In this document: one piece after another, positions 26,059-35,092 of the stretch | Layout: each line of letters starts with the position of its first letter | Numbering within the stretch: the stretch's first letter is position 1 | DNA from: Marinobacter sediminum | Lineage (GTDB): Bacteria; Pseudomonadota; Gammaproteobacteria; Pseudomonadales; Oleiphilaceae | Length of the DNA stretch: 64,000 bases | NCBI RefSeq assembly: GCF_023657445.1 | Contig: NZ_JAGTWY010000001.1 | Location: forward strand, 2,914,001 to 2,978,000 | Direction: 5' to 3' | Notes under the pieces: model-generated | The model's input: only the letters and a program-made list of their open reading frames with translations | Databases searched by the model: none | What the model was told of the DNA's origin: nothing | Translations under genes and position numbers: made by a program

Positions 26059-27432
26059 ATGCAAGAACCCACCATTAATGCCCTGGTATCACCAGAGGGG
26101 AGCCTGGAGATTCTCTCCAATCATGAAGTGAACCGTCTTAAGGACCGGAGTGAAGGCGGTCTTTACCGGTTGTTCCGCCAGTGTGCGCTCGCTGTCCTTA
26201 ATACCGGGGTCGAAACCGACGACTGTAAAACACTCATGGAGTCACACGCAGACTTCGATGTACGCCTGGTCCCCCAGCCGCGGGGACTGAAACTGGAACT
26301 GATCAACGCCCCGGCCCATGCCTTCGTCGATGGCGAGATGCTTCGGGCCATTCGTGAACACCTTTTTTCAGTGTTGCGGGACATCATTTATTCCTACTCG
26401 ATTCCGCAGACGGTTGCAGGTTTTCGTCGCGATAATCCGGAAGACCTGACCAACCTCGTGTTCCACATCCTGCGCAACGCCAGGGTACTGGAAGCCGGGC
26501 GTCAGCCGGACATGGTGGTGTGCTGGGGTGGACATTCCATCGGTCAGAATGAATACCAGTACAGCAAGGAAGTCGGGCATCAACTTGGCCTTCGGGCATT
26601 GAGCATTATTACAGGCTGTGGTCCTGGCGCCATGAAGGGACCCATGAAGGGAGCCACTATTGGCCACGCCAAGCAACGGGTCAGGAATGGTCGTTACATC
26701 GGGATTACCGAACCCGGGATCATCGGAGCCGAAGCGCCGAATCCGATCGTCAATGAGCTGGTGATCATGCCGGATATCGAGAAACGCCTGGAAGCGTTTA
26801 TCCGCTGTGGTCATGGTGTGATCGTCTTCCCTGGTGGGGTCGGTACCGCCGAGGAAATCCTATACCTGCTGGGCATTCTGTTACACCCGGATAACGCGGA
26901 TCTGCCATTCCCGGTGGTCTTTACCGGAGAAAGTGAGAACGCGGAATACTTCGAAATGATCGACAAGTTCATCCGCAATGCATTGGGTGACGAGGCCGCC
27001 AGAAAATACGAGATCATCATTGATGATCCGGTTCGGGTTGCTCAGACCATGAAGAACGGCATGCATGAAGTGGAAACCTTCCGCAGGGCCATGCAGGATG
27101 CCTATTACTTCAACTGGATGCTCAAGATCGATCCTATTTTCCAGCTTCCGTTTGAGCCGAACCACGACAACATGAGGGCACTGGAGCTGCATCGCGATCA
27201 GCCAGCGCACCTGATCGCCGCCAACCTACGCAAAGCGTTCAGCGGGATTGTTGCGGGCAATGTGAAGGAGAACGGAATACGCCAGGTTCAGGAAAAAGGT
27301 CCGTTCGAGATTGCCGGGGACCCGACACTGATCAAACCTCTGGAGGCAATGCTGGAGCAGTTCGTCGCCCAGAACCGGATGAAACTGCCCGGTTCATCAG
27401 CCTACCGCCCCAGCTATCGCATTGTGAGTTAA
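26059..27432 (+). CDS. ppnN: Nucleotide 5'-monophosphate nucleosidase PpnN
   Basis: The 457-residue protein matches E. coli PpnN (YgdH, 454 residues) in length and layout. The N-terminal part has RGLKLELINAP-AFVDG, and the central LOG-type domain has the nucleotide-binding GPGAMKGPMKGA and PGGVGTAEE motifs. It cleaves nucleoside monophosphates to base and ribose phosphate and in E. coli is stimulated by (p)ppGpp. I chose the ATG at 26059 by family length, with AGGAG upstream. The gene diverges from thiI. Confidence 0.93.
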   Translation: MQEPTINALVSPEGSLEILSNHEVNRLKDRSEGGLYRLFRQCALAVLNTGVETDDCKTLMESHADFDVRLVPQPRGLKLELINAPAHAFVDGEMLRAIREHLFSVLRDIIYSYSIPQTVAGFRRDNPEDLTNLVFHILRNARVLEAGRQPDMVVCWGGHSIGQNEYQYSKEVGHQLGLRALSIITGCGPGAMKGPMKGATIGHAKQRVRNGRYIGITEPGIIGAEAPNPIVNELVIMPDIEKRLEAFIRCGHGVIVFPGGVGTAEEILYLLGILLHPDNADLPFPVVFTGESENAEYFEMIDKFIRNALGDEAARKYEIIIDDPVRVAQTMKNGMHEVETFRRAMQDAYYFNWMLKIDPIFQLPFEPNHDNMRALELHRDQPAHLIAANLRKAFSGIVAGNVKENGIRQVQEKGPFEIAGDPTLIKPLEAMLEQFVAQNRMKLPGSSAYRPSYRIVS

Positions 27433-27455
27433 GTGGTACCCACCGCTTAACTCAC
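27424..27455. terminator. Hairpin between converging ppnN and cytochrome c genes
   Basis: GTGAGTTAAG (27424-27433) and CTTAACTCAC (27446-27455) are perfectly complementary, with GGT/ACC pairing inside. The ppnN stop codon is in the left arm. The position between converging genes suggests a shared terminator, though T-runs are weak. Confidence 0.65.
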
Positions 27456-27471
27456 TCTTATCAGGTCCGGC

Positions 27472-27804
27472 TTATTTGCCACCAGCCGGCAGGCTGGCGT
27501 AGTACGCCGCGAGGTTCGCAATGTCGGCGTCACTGAGCGCAGCCGCCTGACCCTGCATGACAGCTGCCTGGCCTCCGGTACGCTGCTTGTTCTTGTACGC
27601 GGTGATAGCCAGCTTCAGATATTGCTCATTCTGACCTGCCAGATTCGGATAGGTCGGAATCTGGGCAACACCATTCTGCCCATGGCAAGCGGCACAAACC
27701 GCAGCCTTGGCTTTGCCAGCTTCAACATCAGCAGCTGCTGCGACAGCAGGAACAACAGTACTGAGCGCAAAAATCCCTGCAACTGCGTAGTGTTTCAGAT
27801 TCAT
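27472..27804 (-). CDS. Class I c-type cytochrome, periplasmic
   Basis: This roughly 110-residue protein has a signal peptide (ending ...VAAAA) and one heme-attachment motif, CAACH. It also has [14 protein letters not shown] and a C-terminal [13 protein letters not shown] helix, with a methionine in AAVMQGQA as the likely axial ligand. These mark the small monoheme c4/c5-like carriers that serve oxidases in the periplasm. Three ATG codons in a row (27810, 27807, 27804) follow GAGGG; the third has the best spacing. Partner unknown. Confidence 0.9.
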   Translation of the reverse strand: MNLKHYAVAGIFALSTVVPAVAAAADVEAGKAKAAVCAACHGQNGVAQIPTYPNLAGQNEQYLKLAITAYKNKQRTGGQAAVMQGQAAALSDADIANLAAYYASLPAGGK

Positions 27805-28020
27805 CATCATAACCCTCTCATTTGTTTTAGAGTTTGCATTCCGGCAATTGAAGCCGGACAGTAAACTATATGATCTTATAGCACAGCCGCAGCAAACCCG
27901 AAATGTGATAGATCAATGCCTCTCGTTCGACGTTCGTCCTCTTTAAATACCGGAGGATTATGGGAAAGTACGAAGAACCCCATGGCCCAGATTATTCTAT
28001 TAACGCCGGAGACTCTCTCA

Positions 28021-29124
28021 ATGTCCATAGAGGCCCAGGAACTTGCCTGCCGGGAAGGCCATATCGGCCTGCTGACACTGAATTCCCCAGACAACCTGAA
28101 TGCGCTTTCAGAGCAAATGATCGTAGACGCCCAGAGTGCGCTCGACCGTTGGGCCGACGATGACCGGATATGCCTGGTGGTGGTGCAAGGCAAAGGCGAT
28201 CGGGCATTCTGTGCAGGCGGCGATATTCGAGAACTTTACCGTGCCATTAAAGGTAAAGAGCCTGCCGAAGCTCCCAGTCGAGTCTTTGCCCGTGAATATC
28301 GACTCGACTATACCCTCCACCGTTTTCCCAAACCGGTCGTGGGAATTGCCCACGGCGTGGTGATGGGGGGCGGCCTCGGACTGTTCTCCGCTTGCCGGTA
28401 CCGTCTGGCTACGCCGGATATAACCCTGGCAATGCCGGAAATCTCGATTGGCCTGTTTCCCGATGTCGGCGCCAGCTGGTTCCTTAACCGGCTGCCGGGG
28501 CGCATCGGCCTGTTCATGGGACTCACAGGTGCCCGCCTGAATATTACCGACACGATTCGGATTAGTTTGGCAGACATGGTGTTGCTGCCCGAGGACAGAG
28601 AGCCCCTCCTCGCTCAAATGCAGGAGCAGCGCTGGACAGGGAAACCTGCGGCCGATGACAACCGCCTGTTCAGAATGCTGACACAGATGCATGCTCCTGA
28701 TTACCGCGCGCTTAAGCGCAGCAACCTGGAACGTCATGAACAAGACATTGCCCGGCTTTGTGCCGGTGACGAGTTGCCGGAAATTGTCGATCAGTTACTC
28801 TCTGCGGAGATTGACAGTGAGTGGTGGAATGCGGGCATGAACAACCTCAGGTATGGATGCCCGGTATCCGCCTGGCTGATCTGGACGCAGTTGAAGAAAG
28901 CTCAGCAGATGTCGCTCAAAGACGTTTTCCGTATGGAGCTTGCCATGGTGACGGAATGCACGCGTCGACCGGATCTGCCCGAAGGCATCCGGGCTTTGGC
29001 GGTGGACAAGGACCTCCACCCCAGGTGGTCATTCGAAAGCATCAGAGCAGTACCCATGGAGGTTGTGGAGGCACATTTCCAACCTGAATGGGACGATGAA
29101 ACCGACCCGATGCAGTTGAGCTGA
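28021..29124 (+). CDS. Enoyl-CoA hydratase/isomerase family, 3-hydroxyisobutyryl-CoA hydrolase type
   Basis: The 367-residue crotonase-fold protein is longer than hydratases and has the hydrolase-type motifs AFCAGGDIRELY, GVVMGGGLGLF and MPEISIGLFPDVG. Hydrolases of this group release 3-hydroxyisobutyrate from its CoA ester in valine breakdown. The ATG at 28021 has GGAG nine bases upstream. An out-of-frame ATG at 27960 has an even better site (GGAGG) and could start a short overlapping leader peptide. Exact substrate uncertain. Confidence 0.85.
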   Translation: MSIEAQELACREGHIGLLTLNSPDNLNALSEQMIVDAQSALDRWADDDRICLVVVQGKGDRAFCAGGDIRELYRAIKGKEPAEAPSRVFAREYRLDYTLHRFPKPVVGIAHGVVMGGGLGLFSACRYRLATPDITLAMPEISIGLFPDVGASWFLNRLPGRIGLFMGLTGARLNITDTIRISLADMVLLPEDREPLLAQMQEQRWTGKPAADDNRLFRMLTQMHAPDYRALKRSNLERHEQDIARLCAGDELPEIVDQLLSAEIDSEWWNAGMNNLRYGCPVSAWLIWTQLKKAQQMSLKDVFRMELAMVTECTRRPDLPEGIRALAVDKDLHPRWSFESIRAVPMEVVEAHFQPEWDDETDPMQLS

Positions 29125-29128
29125 TCCC

Positions 29129-29827
29129 TTACAACTCAGCCCCGGCCTGGACCAGCAGCATCTCGAGATCGCGATTGTTGTTGTTCCGGGCCAGATTCAG
29201 CGCGGTTATGCCGTCACTGCCACGATAATTCACGTCTGCGCCTGCCGCCAGAAGCATCTCGGCGGTCAACAGATCACCACTGGCAACGATCTTCATCAGC
29301 AGCGACTCACCACCCTGACTGACATTGACATTGGCACCGGCGGCCAGCAGCACTTTAACCACAGAAAGATGACCGTTTTCAGCGGCACGCATAACCGGCG
29401 TATAGCCGTCTGAATCTGTGGCATTAACCCTCGCACCAGCCGACAACAGCAACTGAACGAGCCGGCGTTCGCCTTCCGAAGACGCCATCATCAGGGGCGT
29501 TCCACCGTCGGGGGTTGCCAGGTCGGGAGCTGCACCCTGTGACAGCAGATACCACGCTATCCGATCCTGACCTTCGACGACAGCGGCCATGAGCGGTGAG
29601 CCTTTTTCTGTGAGGGTATTGAGTGATTCACCGGCTTCCGCCAGGGCGATGACACGGTCCAGGTCACCCGACTCGGCCGCCTCCATGAGAGGGGTTCCGG
29701 CTCTGGTAGCAGTCCCGTGCTCGAGATTGGTTGGCTCCGCGTGAGAAGCACATCCTGCAACCCAGGGAAAAAACAGTGAAAAAACAATCAAAAAACAACG
29801 GGAAGACGAGCCGGTTCCCTTGGCCAT
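29129..29827 (-). CDS. Ankyrin-repeat lipoprotein
   Basis: This 232-residue protein starts with a lipoprotein signal ending in the lipobox VAGC (Cys 26). About five ankyrin repeats follow, recognisable by GTPLMEAAESGD, GGTPLMMASSEGE, GYTPVMRAAENGH and GITALNLARNNN. It is probably anchored in the envelope with the repeats in the periplasm, where ankyrin proteins are less common. The partner is unknown. It converges with the hydrolase gene, with four bases between stops. Confidence 0.85.
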   Translation of the reverse strand: MAKGTGSSSRCFLIVFSLFFPWVAGCASHAEPTNLEHGTATRAGTPLMEAAESGDLDRVIALAEAGESLNTLTEKGSPLMAAVVEGQDRIAWYLLSQGAAPDLATPDGGTPLMMASSEGERRLVQLLLSAGARVNATDSDGYTPVMRAAENGHLSVVKVLLAAGANVNVSQGGESLLMKIVASGDLLTAEMLLAAGADVNYRGSDGITALNLARNNNNRDLEMLLVQAGAEL

Positions 29828-29897
29828 AACAAACGATCTCTGTCAGATTGGATTGGCCTATTCTGCGCAGTGGATGATCAGAATTAAATCGAGCGGT

Positions 29898-32051
29898 TCA
29901 CAACTCAGGGCCGTTTTGCAGAAGTTGACCTGTCAGTCTGCGCAAGCGATCCTCACCATCCCGCTGACCACGACACAATCCTTTGACCTGCATCTCTGAC
30001 CAGCTCTGCTGCTGAAGGACGGCGCAACACCAGAGCGCTGCATGATCCTGCTTCATCAGCCAGTCCATGACCCCTTTCGTCATACTGACGTTTCGCAGAA
30101 CCGGAAGGCTCAGCAAAAAGCCCCGGTGTCCGCAGGCAAAGCTGTTCAGGTCTCGCCGGTCATCGTCATTCGCCGATCGTGAAGCAGGCAAATCGGCGGT
30201 CAGTTCCGCCAGCAAGTGCGGCTCAAGCGATGGCCAGGCAAGGGGAATAAGCGTCAACCAGTGGCCCGCCAGCCGATGCCGCAAACGTTTGACCAGATCA
30301 GCACCCGCGGGACTCCGCCCCTGCAGCATCTGCAGGGGATACTCACCACTGGTTGCCTCTTGCTGGAGACCTACTCGCACAAGCTCCAGACCACATGACT
30401 GCCAAAAGGCCAGCAAATCGCTACTGCCTCCATAACTGGTGCCCAGTGTGTCCAGCTCTTCCGCTTCCACAAAGTCGCTTGCCGCCGCAACGAGTCGCCG
30501 ACCGATGCCCAGCCTGCGGGCACCATCTGCCACAGCGATCCGGACTACCCGCAGGCAACGCTGACTCGCGGCTCCGGGAAAGCCACTGTGAGTAGCCAGA
30601 GACTGGGGCAGCAGATGCCCACGGATTCGCCTCTTGCCCAGGGTTACCTGCTCGGCGATTTCAGGCACCAGGCCACCTTCAACGGCGCCCCACAGAATGC
30701 CCACAACTCTGTCGCCAATACGCGCCTGCCAGCTCCTTGCAGCCGGGTCATCCATCCATTGGCGGAGATCGGCCGGGGTAGTCCGGTAATGCGCATCCAC
30801 CAGTAAGCCAAAGGCTTCGGACAATTCAGAATCGGACGCCCCGGAAGGGTTCCAGGGCTCAATGGTCAATGCACCGGAATCAGTGGAAATAGCATCCGGT
30901 TCACCACTATCTGCCGCCAGCAGAAACAGGCGAGAGACCAGGCTCTCCAATGGATCACCCGGGGCCCAACGAACCGGCTCAGTCAAAATCAGGCTTTGCC
31001 AATGGGGCGTTTCGCGATCCAGCACCCGACGGAAACGGATCGCAAACCCCCGACCCGCCCCCTCGTACCCGTGAACGGTCGAGGCAAAGGCGACCCTGGG
31101 CCAGCCCAGAAGCACCTGCTTCAACAGGGGGGCCGGTATCGCCGCGGCTTCATCGACCATAACCACTTCGGCTTCGGGCTTTTCGGCCAGAAGCTCTCGA
31201 ACTGGCAGGAAACGCAGACATCCACCGGTGCCGGTTTCAAGAGCATCAGTGTCCGTTTTCAGCAGCTCGGCTCCCAGCGTATTGCGGGCATGGCTGAACA
31301 GGGTTTCCACGTTCTCCCGCGCGGGGGCGGTCACCAGCACCTGCCGGCGCCCTTGCCTGAGCAATTCCGCTGCAGCCATTCCCAACGCCGCCGACTTGCC
31401 TCGACCACGGTCTGCTGTCACGACCAGGGGGCGGCGACGGCGACCCAGGCCAAAATGCACAAGTCGCTTAACCAGGTCATCCTGCGCTTGCGTCGCCTTC
31501 ACGGAAAAGTCCGCAAGGGGGGCGGAAACATCGGGCAGCTCAGGGTGAGGGTTGGCGGCGATATTGATGCGGATGACTCGTGCATCCGCATCAAGGATGT
31601 GCGCCATGCGGCCAGCAAATGGGTGATCAGTGCTCTGATCCAGCCCCGTTCTGGCATAATCCGGATCTTCGAACCGACGCCATCCGGCAAGCGGCGGCAT
31701 CAGCCAGAACAACAAACCACCGGCTTTCAGCGTTCCGGCAAGCGCGGCAAAGCCATCCGGCGGATTGCCCTGCCAGCCATCCCAGATCACCACCGAGGAT
31801 TCACGGCCCAGCCATTGCCGGACGTGTTTGGGCGCTAGCGTTACCAGTGCTCCACTCGGGCAATCTGATTCGGGACCGGTCCAGACACCGGGCTCGAGTG
31901 TCAGTGCGGGCAACAGGGTTTTCAGCCACGTCAGTGATTCGGTGCGATCACCCCCAACCAACACCAGGCGCCGCTCACCCCGTCGCGCCAGCTTGACCTG
32001 GAACGACCGCCAGGATTCAAGATCCTCGGCAGTGGGCCCGCCCGCGGTCAT
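29898..32051 (-). CDS. tmcA: tRNA(Met) cytidine acetyltransferase TmcA
   Basis: The 717-residue protein matches TmcA: an N-terminal domain, an ATPase/helicase domain with a P-loop in TADRGRGKSAAL and a Walker B segment VVMVDEAAAIP, then a GNAT acetyltransferase domain (RIAVADGARRLGIGRRL). It makes N4-acetylcytidine at the wobble base of elongator tRNA-Met, using acetyl-CoA and ATP. The start ATG shares an A with the stop of the upstream DUF2237 gene (TAATG), so translation is probably coupled. Confidence 0.95.
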   Translation of the reverse strand: MTAGGPTAEDLESWRSFQVKLARRGERRLVLVGGDRTESLTWLKTLLPALTLEPGVWTGPESDCPSGALVTLAPKHVRQWLGRESSVVIWDGWQGNPPDGFAALAGTLKAGGLLFWLMPPLAGWRRFEDPDYARTGLDQSTDHPFAGRMAHILDADARVIRINIAANPHPELPDVSAPLADFSVKATQAQDDLVKRLVHFGLGRRRRPLVVTADRGRGKSAALGMAAAELLRQGRRQVLVTAPARENVETLFSHARNTLGAELLKTDTDALETGTGGCLRFLPVRELLAEKPEAEVVMVDEAAAIPAPLLKQVLLGWPRVAFASTVHGYEGAGRGFAIRFRRVLDRETPHWQSLILTEPVRWAPGDPLESLVSRLFLLAADSGEPDAISTDSGALTIEPWNPSGASDSELSEAFGLLVDAHYRTTPADLRQWMDDPAARSWQARIGDRVVGILWGAVEGGLVPEIAEQVTLGKRRIRGHLLPQSLATHSGFPGAASQRCLRVVRIAVADGARRLGIGRRLVAAASDFVEAEELDTLGTSYGGSSDLLAFWQSCGLELVRVGLQQEATSGEYPLQMLQGRSPAGADLVKRLRHRLAGHWLTLIPLAWPSLEPHLLAELTADLPASRSANDDDRRDLNSFACGHRGFLLSLPVLRNVSMTKGVMDWLMKQDHAALWCCAVLQQQSWSEMQVKGLCRGQRDGEDRLRRLTGQLLQNGPEL

Positions 32052-32428
32052 TAACTGAGGTCCACCGAATGGCGTTTCAGGTCATTCAGGTCGCACATTT
32101 CCAGCGTTGCCTGATGGGTTGCCCGAAGGCGAACTCGCGGCGCCGAGCCCGCATCGAAGGCTTCCTGCCAGCGCGCCGCACAGAGGCACCAGCTATCCCC
32201 GGCCTTCAGGCCCGGGAAACCGAAATCCGGCCTGGGGGTGCTGAGGTCATTGCCCTGGTTCCTGGAAAACTCTAGAAACTCATCAGTGACCACGGCACAC
32301 ACCGTATGGAAACCAGGATCATCGGGCCCGGTATTGCAGCAGCCGTCCCGGTAGAATCCGGTCTTGGGGTCGGTGCCGCAGGTTTCGAGTATTTCACCCA
32401 GTACGTTGACGGATTCAGATATCTGCAT
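32051..32428 (-). CDS. DUF2237 family protein
   Basis: The 125-residue protein matches the conserved DUF2237 pattern: NVLGEILETCGTDP, GFYRDGCCNTGPDD, HTVCAVVTDEFL, and GDSWCLCAARWQEAF. Six cysteines are conserved, and function is unknown. The ATG at 32428 has GAGG eight bases upstream; the open frame continues upstream through structured repeat copy 2 without a start signal. Stop-start overlap with tmcA suggests shared expression, but no proven link to tRNA modification. Confidence 0.9.
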   Translation of the reverse strand: MQISESVNVLGEILETCGTDPKTGFYRDGCCNTGPDDPGFHTVCAVVTDEFLEFSRNQGNDLSTPRPDFGFPGLKAGDSWCLCAARWQEAFDAGSAPRVRLRATHQATLEMCDLNDLKRHSVDLS

Positions 32429-32454
32429 AATTTCGTCCTCTACTCCAAGAGTTA

Positions 32455-32564
32455 GCAGCCTTTTGGTTGGGCTTTCCAAAACTGTGCGGAGCCATGGATG
32501 GCGAAGCTCAAGCGTCACATGGACGTGCTTGAGCGGGTTTTGGAAAGCCCAACCAAAAGGCTGC
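32455..32564 (+). repeat. Structured intergenic repeat, copy 2
   Basis: Perfect 28-base arms (32455-32482 and 32537-32564) enclose a 54-base core. The first 46 core bases differ from copy 1 at one position only. The second hairpin is stronger here, with GCTCAAGC pairing with GCTTGAGC around CACATGG. The outer 17 arm bases differ from copy 1 at ten positions, yet both copies pair perfectly. It lies between divergent genes (DUF2237 and the second helicase), so it cannot be a simple terminator. Confidence 0.9.
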
Positions 32565-32660
32565 GGCCACCCCGGGAATGGTAGTCCTGTGACTTTAAAT
32601 AACTTTTCAATTATGCGGGACAGGTACCCGCACTGCCAGTTGGCCAGTACAATACGCGCT

Positions 32661-34934
32661 ATGCCAACCAAACCCCAACATCACGCCGAATTCGATCTGC
32701 CGGATTTCCTCACCGACGAGCAACGGGCCATCATCACGGCCGGTTACGAACACTCGGTAATCACCGCCGTGGCCGGCAGTGGCAAAACGTCTACTCTGGC
32801 CTGGCGAATTCGCTATCTGCTGCAGCAGGGACATGATCCCGACCGCATGCTGGTGCTGATGTTCAACCGCAGCGCGCGGGTGGATTTTGAGCGCAAACTG
32901 CATGAGGTGTGCAGCGAGAGCGGTTTGGCGCTGCCGGAAATCCGGACCTATCACGCCATGGGTCTTCGGCTCTATAAACGGTTCGTGCGGGAAGGCTACC
33001 TGCCCGGGTTTTCCGACAAGATTCTGACCGAGCAGGAAATTAGCTTTCAGGCCTGGCAACTGACCCGACGCCTGGCCCCGGAGGACCTCGCCGACGAAGT
33101 CCGTCGCAACAAGAAGGATTTTGTGGAGACCGCCACCGGCTTTATTGATCTGGTCAAAACCACTCTGTCGCCGGCGGAAATCATCTTCGAGGAACTGGGC
33201 TATGCAGACAAGCATCGTTATCTGATCGATCTGTTCCACAGTTTTGAGCAGTGGCGCAAGAGCCAGAGCCGGATCAGTTACGCCGACATGCTCTATGAAC
33301 CGGTCATGGCGATTCATCAGAACCAGAGGCTGCAGCGCTTGGTGGGTAACAAGATGGACCTGATTCTGGTGGACGAATACCAGGACACCAACGAGGTCCA
33401 GCACCTGCTGTTGCGCTATGTCGCCGGCGACCGGGCGCGGGTGACCGTCGTGGGCGACCCGGATCAGACCATTTATGAGTTCCGGGGTGCCAAACCGGAG
33501 TTCATCCTCAAGCGTTTCAGCGATGAATTTGAAAGTCCCCTGGAGCAGACACTCAGCTATACCTTTCGCTATGGTCACCGGGTAGCCCTACTGGCCAATC
33601 ATCTGATCTGCCACAACACCGGACGCAAGGATGTGCTGTGCCACTCCCATCCTTCCACGCCAGCGACGGACATCGTGCTGCACCGGGTGGATAATGACAG
33701 TGAGGCCATCGCCCGGATCCTCCAACAGACACCGGAGTCAGCGCTCAGCGGAACGGCCATTCTGGTAAGGGTCTGGAGCCAGAGTGTTCCCATTGAACTC
33801 AAATTGCTGGCCCGCGAGATCCCGTATCGCATTGATGCTGGTAAGGGTGCCCTGTTCAGCCGGGAGATTCAGGCAATTACCTCTCTGCTGATGGTGGTCA
33901 CGGGCCGGCTGGCCAATCTTCCCGACGATGACCGTCTCGAGGTTGCCCGTCTCCTGTTGCGATTCCCACACGTGGGGCTGAAGGAACCGGAACTGGAGCA
34001 GCTGGCCCGTTTTCTGTCCGGTTTTTCCTCCGACTGGCATGATCGACTCCTGGCCATGGATTTCGATGCCCTCTCACCTATGGCCGCCCGCAAATTGCGG
34101 AAGCTGGGTGAGGTACTGGGTCAATTACGCGGTTACCAGGGCCCAGTCGCGGGTCTGATCAGCGTTTACGCAGAGCATACGGAGCTTTATGAAGGTATCC
34201 GGAGCCTGGCGCTGACCCACGAAAGTGCCGACGAACGCATCGACACCATTCACGGTTTTCGCCAGTACCTGAAAAGTCTGGACGTCAATCCCGAGGGTGC
34301 CCTGGACCACCTGAAAGCACTCAAACAACAGGCCGGCGAAAAACGCGAGGGCGGTGTGCTGCTCTCAACCATCCACCGCACCAAAGGCCTCGAATGGCCA
34401 CGGGTGATTATCCCGGGCCTGCAGGAAAAGTACCTGCCCTACAGCCCGAAACCCCACGACGATGCCCGGGCCGTTCTTGAGAGTGAGCGACGCTTGCTTT
34501 ATGTCGCAATGACCCGGACCCGGCAACAGCTGCACCTGGTCAGTCGCCCGGCAAGCAACCAGCCCCACCTGGATGGCGATCAGGGACCCAGCCGGTTTGT
34601 CGAGGAATGTTGTTTCCAACTGGCCAATGAATTCGGGGGCTGGCTTGATGAACGCATTCAGGAGCAGGGCCAGTCAATCCGGCTGGAGGCTCCGCTGACC
34701 CCGATCAGCCAACGTTACGCTGAGCGGGAGGGTGTAGTGCTGGATGGCCAGGCTGCCACCGTGACCGATTCGAACGACCCCCTGTGGTACCGGGAGCGTG
34801 TGAGTCACGCCATTTTTGGTGCAGGTAGCGTGGTAGCCGAAGACGAGGGATCGTTCGAGGTGCGTTTCGATAACGGGGACACCCTGAATTTCAGCAAAAA
34901 AAGCGCACACCTCTATTTCACGCCGCTGGCCTGA
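32661..34934 (+). CDS. UvrD/Rep-family helicase with UvrD-like C-terminal tail
   Basis: This 757-residue SF1A helicase has Walker A AVAGSGKTS near residues 38-46, motif II LVDEYQDTN, motif III VVGDPDQTIYEFRGA, and motif VI YVAMTRTRQQL. Its C-terminal 45 residues (HAIFGAGSVVAED ... VRFDNGDTLNF) resemble the RNA-polymerase-binding Tudor-like tail of UvrD. It is distinct from the uvrD gene in this window. No ribosome site precedes the ATG at 32661; a TACAAT ten bases upstream suggests a leaderless transcript. Role unknown. Confidence 0.88.
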   Translation: MPTKPQHHAEFDLPDFLTDEQRAIITAGYEHSVITAVAGSGKTSTLAWRIRYLLQQGHDPDRMLVLMFNRSARVDFERKLHEVCSESGLALPEIRTYHAMGLRLYKRFVREGYLPGFSDKILTEQEISFQAWQLTRRLAPEDLADEVRRNKKDFVETATGFIDLVKTTLSPAEIIFEELGYADKHRYLIDLFHSFEQWRKSQSRISYADMLYEPVMAIHQNQRLQRLVGNKMDLILVDEYQDTNEVQHLLLRYVAGDRARVTVVGDPDQTIYEFRGAKPEFILKRFSDEFESPLEQTLSYTFRYGHRVALLANHLICHNTGRKDVLCHSHPSTPATDIVLHRVDNDSEAIARILQQTPESALSGTAILVRVWSQSVPIELKLLAREIPYRIDAGKGALFSREIQAITSLLMVVTGRLANLPDDDRLEVARLLLRFPHVGLKEPELEQLARFLSGFSSDWHDRLLAMDFDALSPMAARKLRKLGEVLGQLRGYQGPVAGLISVYAEHTELYEGIRSLALTHESADERIDTIHGFRQYLKSLDVNPEGALDHLKALKQQAGEKREGGVLLSTIHRTKGLEWPRVIIPGLQEKYLPYSPKPHDDARAVLESERRLLYVAMTRTRQQLHLVSRPASNQPHLDGDQGPSRFVEECCFQLANEFGGWLDERIQEQGQSIRLEAPLTPISQRYAEREGVVLDGQAATVTDSNDPLWYRERVSHAIFGAGSVVAEDEGSFEVRFDNGDTLNFSKKSAHLYFTPLA

Positions 34935-35024
34935 AGAGACTGATCTCAATAAGGCTGTGGCTGCGTACAATTCCTAATGTAACGATCTGTATCAATTTTT
35001 TGTTTTTTTTGGCTTACTGGCTTA

Positions 35025-35038
35025 AATTGCCGGCAATT
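35025..35038. promoter_or_regulatory. Perfect palindrome upstream of the OmpA/TSP3 gene
   Basis: AATTGCCGGCAATT is a perfect 14-base palindrome 54 bases before the start codon, just after a T-rich stretch. It may be an operator. No regulator is assigned. Confidence 0.4.
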
Positions 35039-35092
35039 AAGCGATTTCCAGAAAATAAGTTTCAACAAAGATAACCGAACAGGAGGTTCTGC

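Noticed and set aside
32364..32660. In-frame 99-codon upstream extension of the second helicase
   Set aside because: It runs through structured repeat copy 2 and part of the divergent DUF2237 gene; no start signal is seen and the helicase family begins near 32661.
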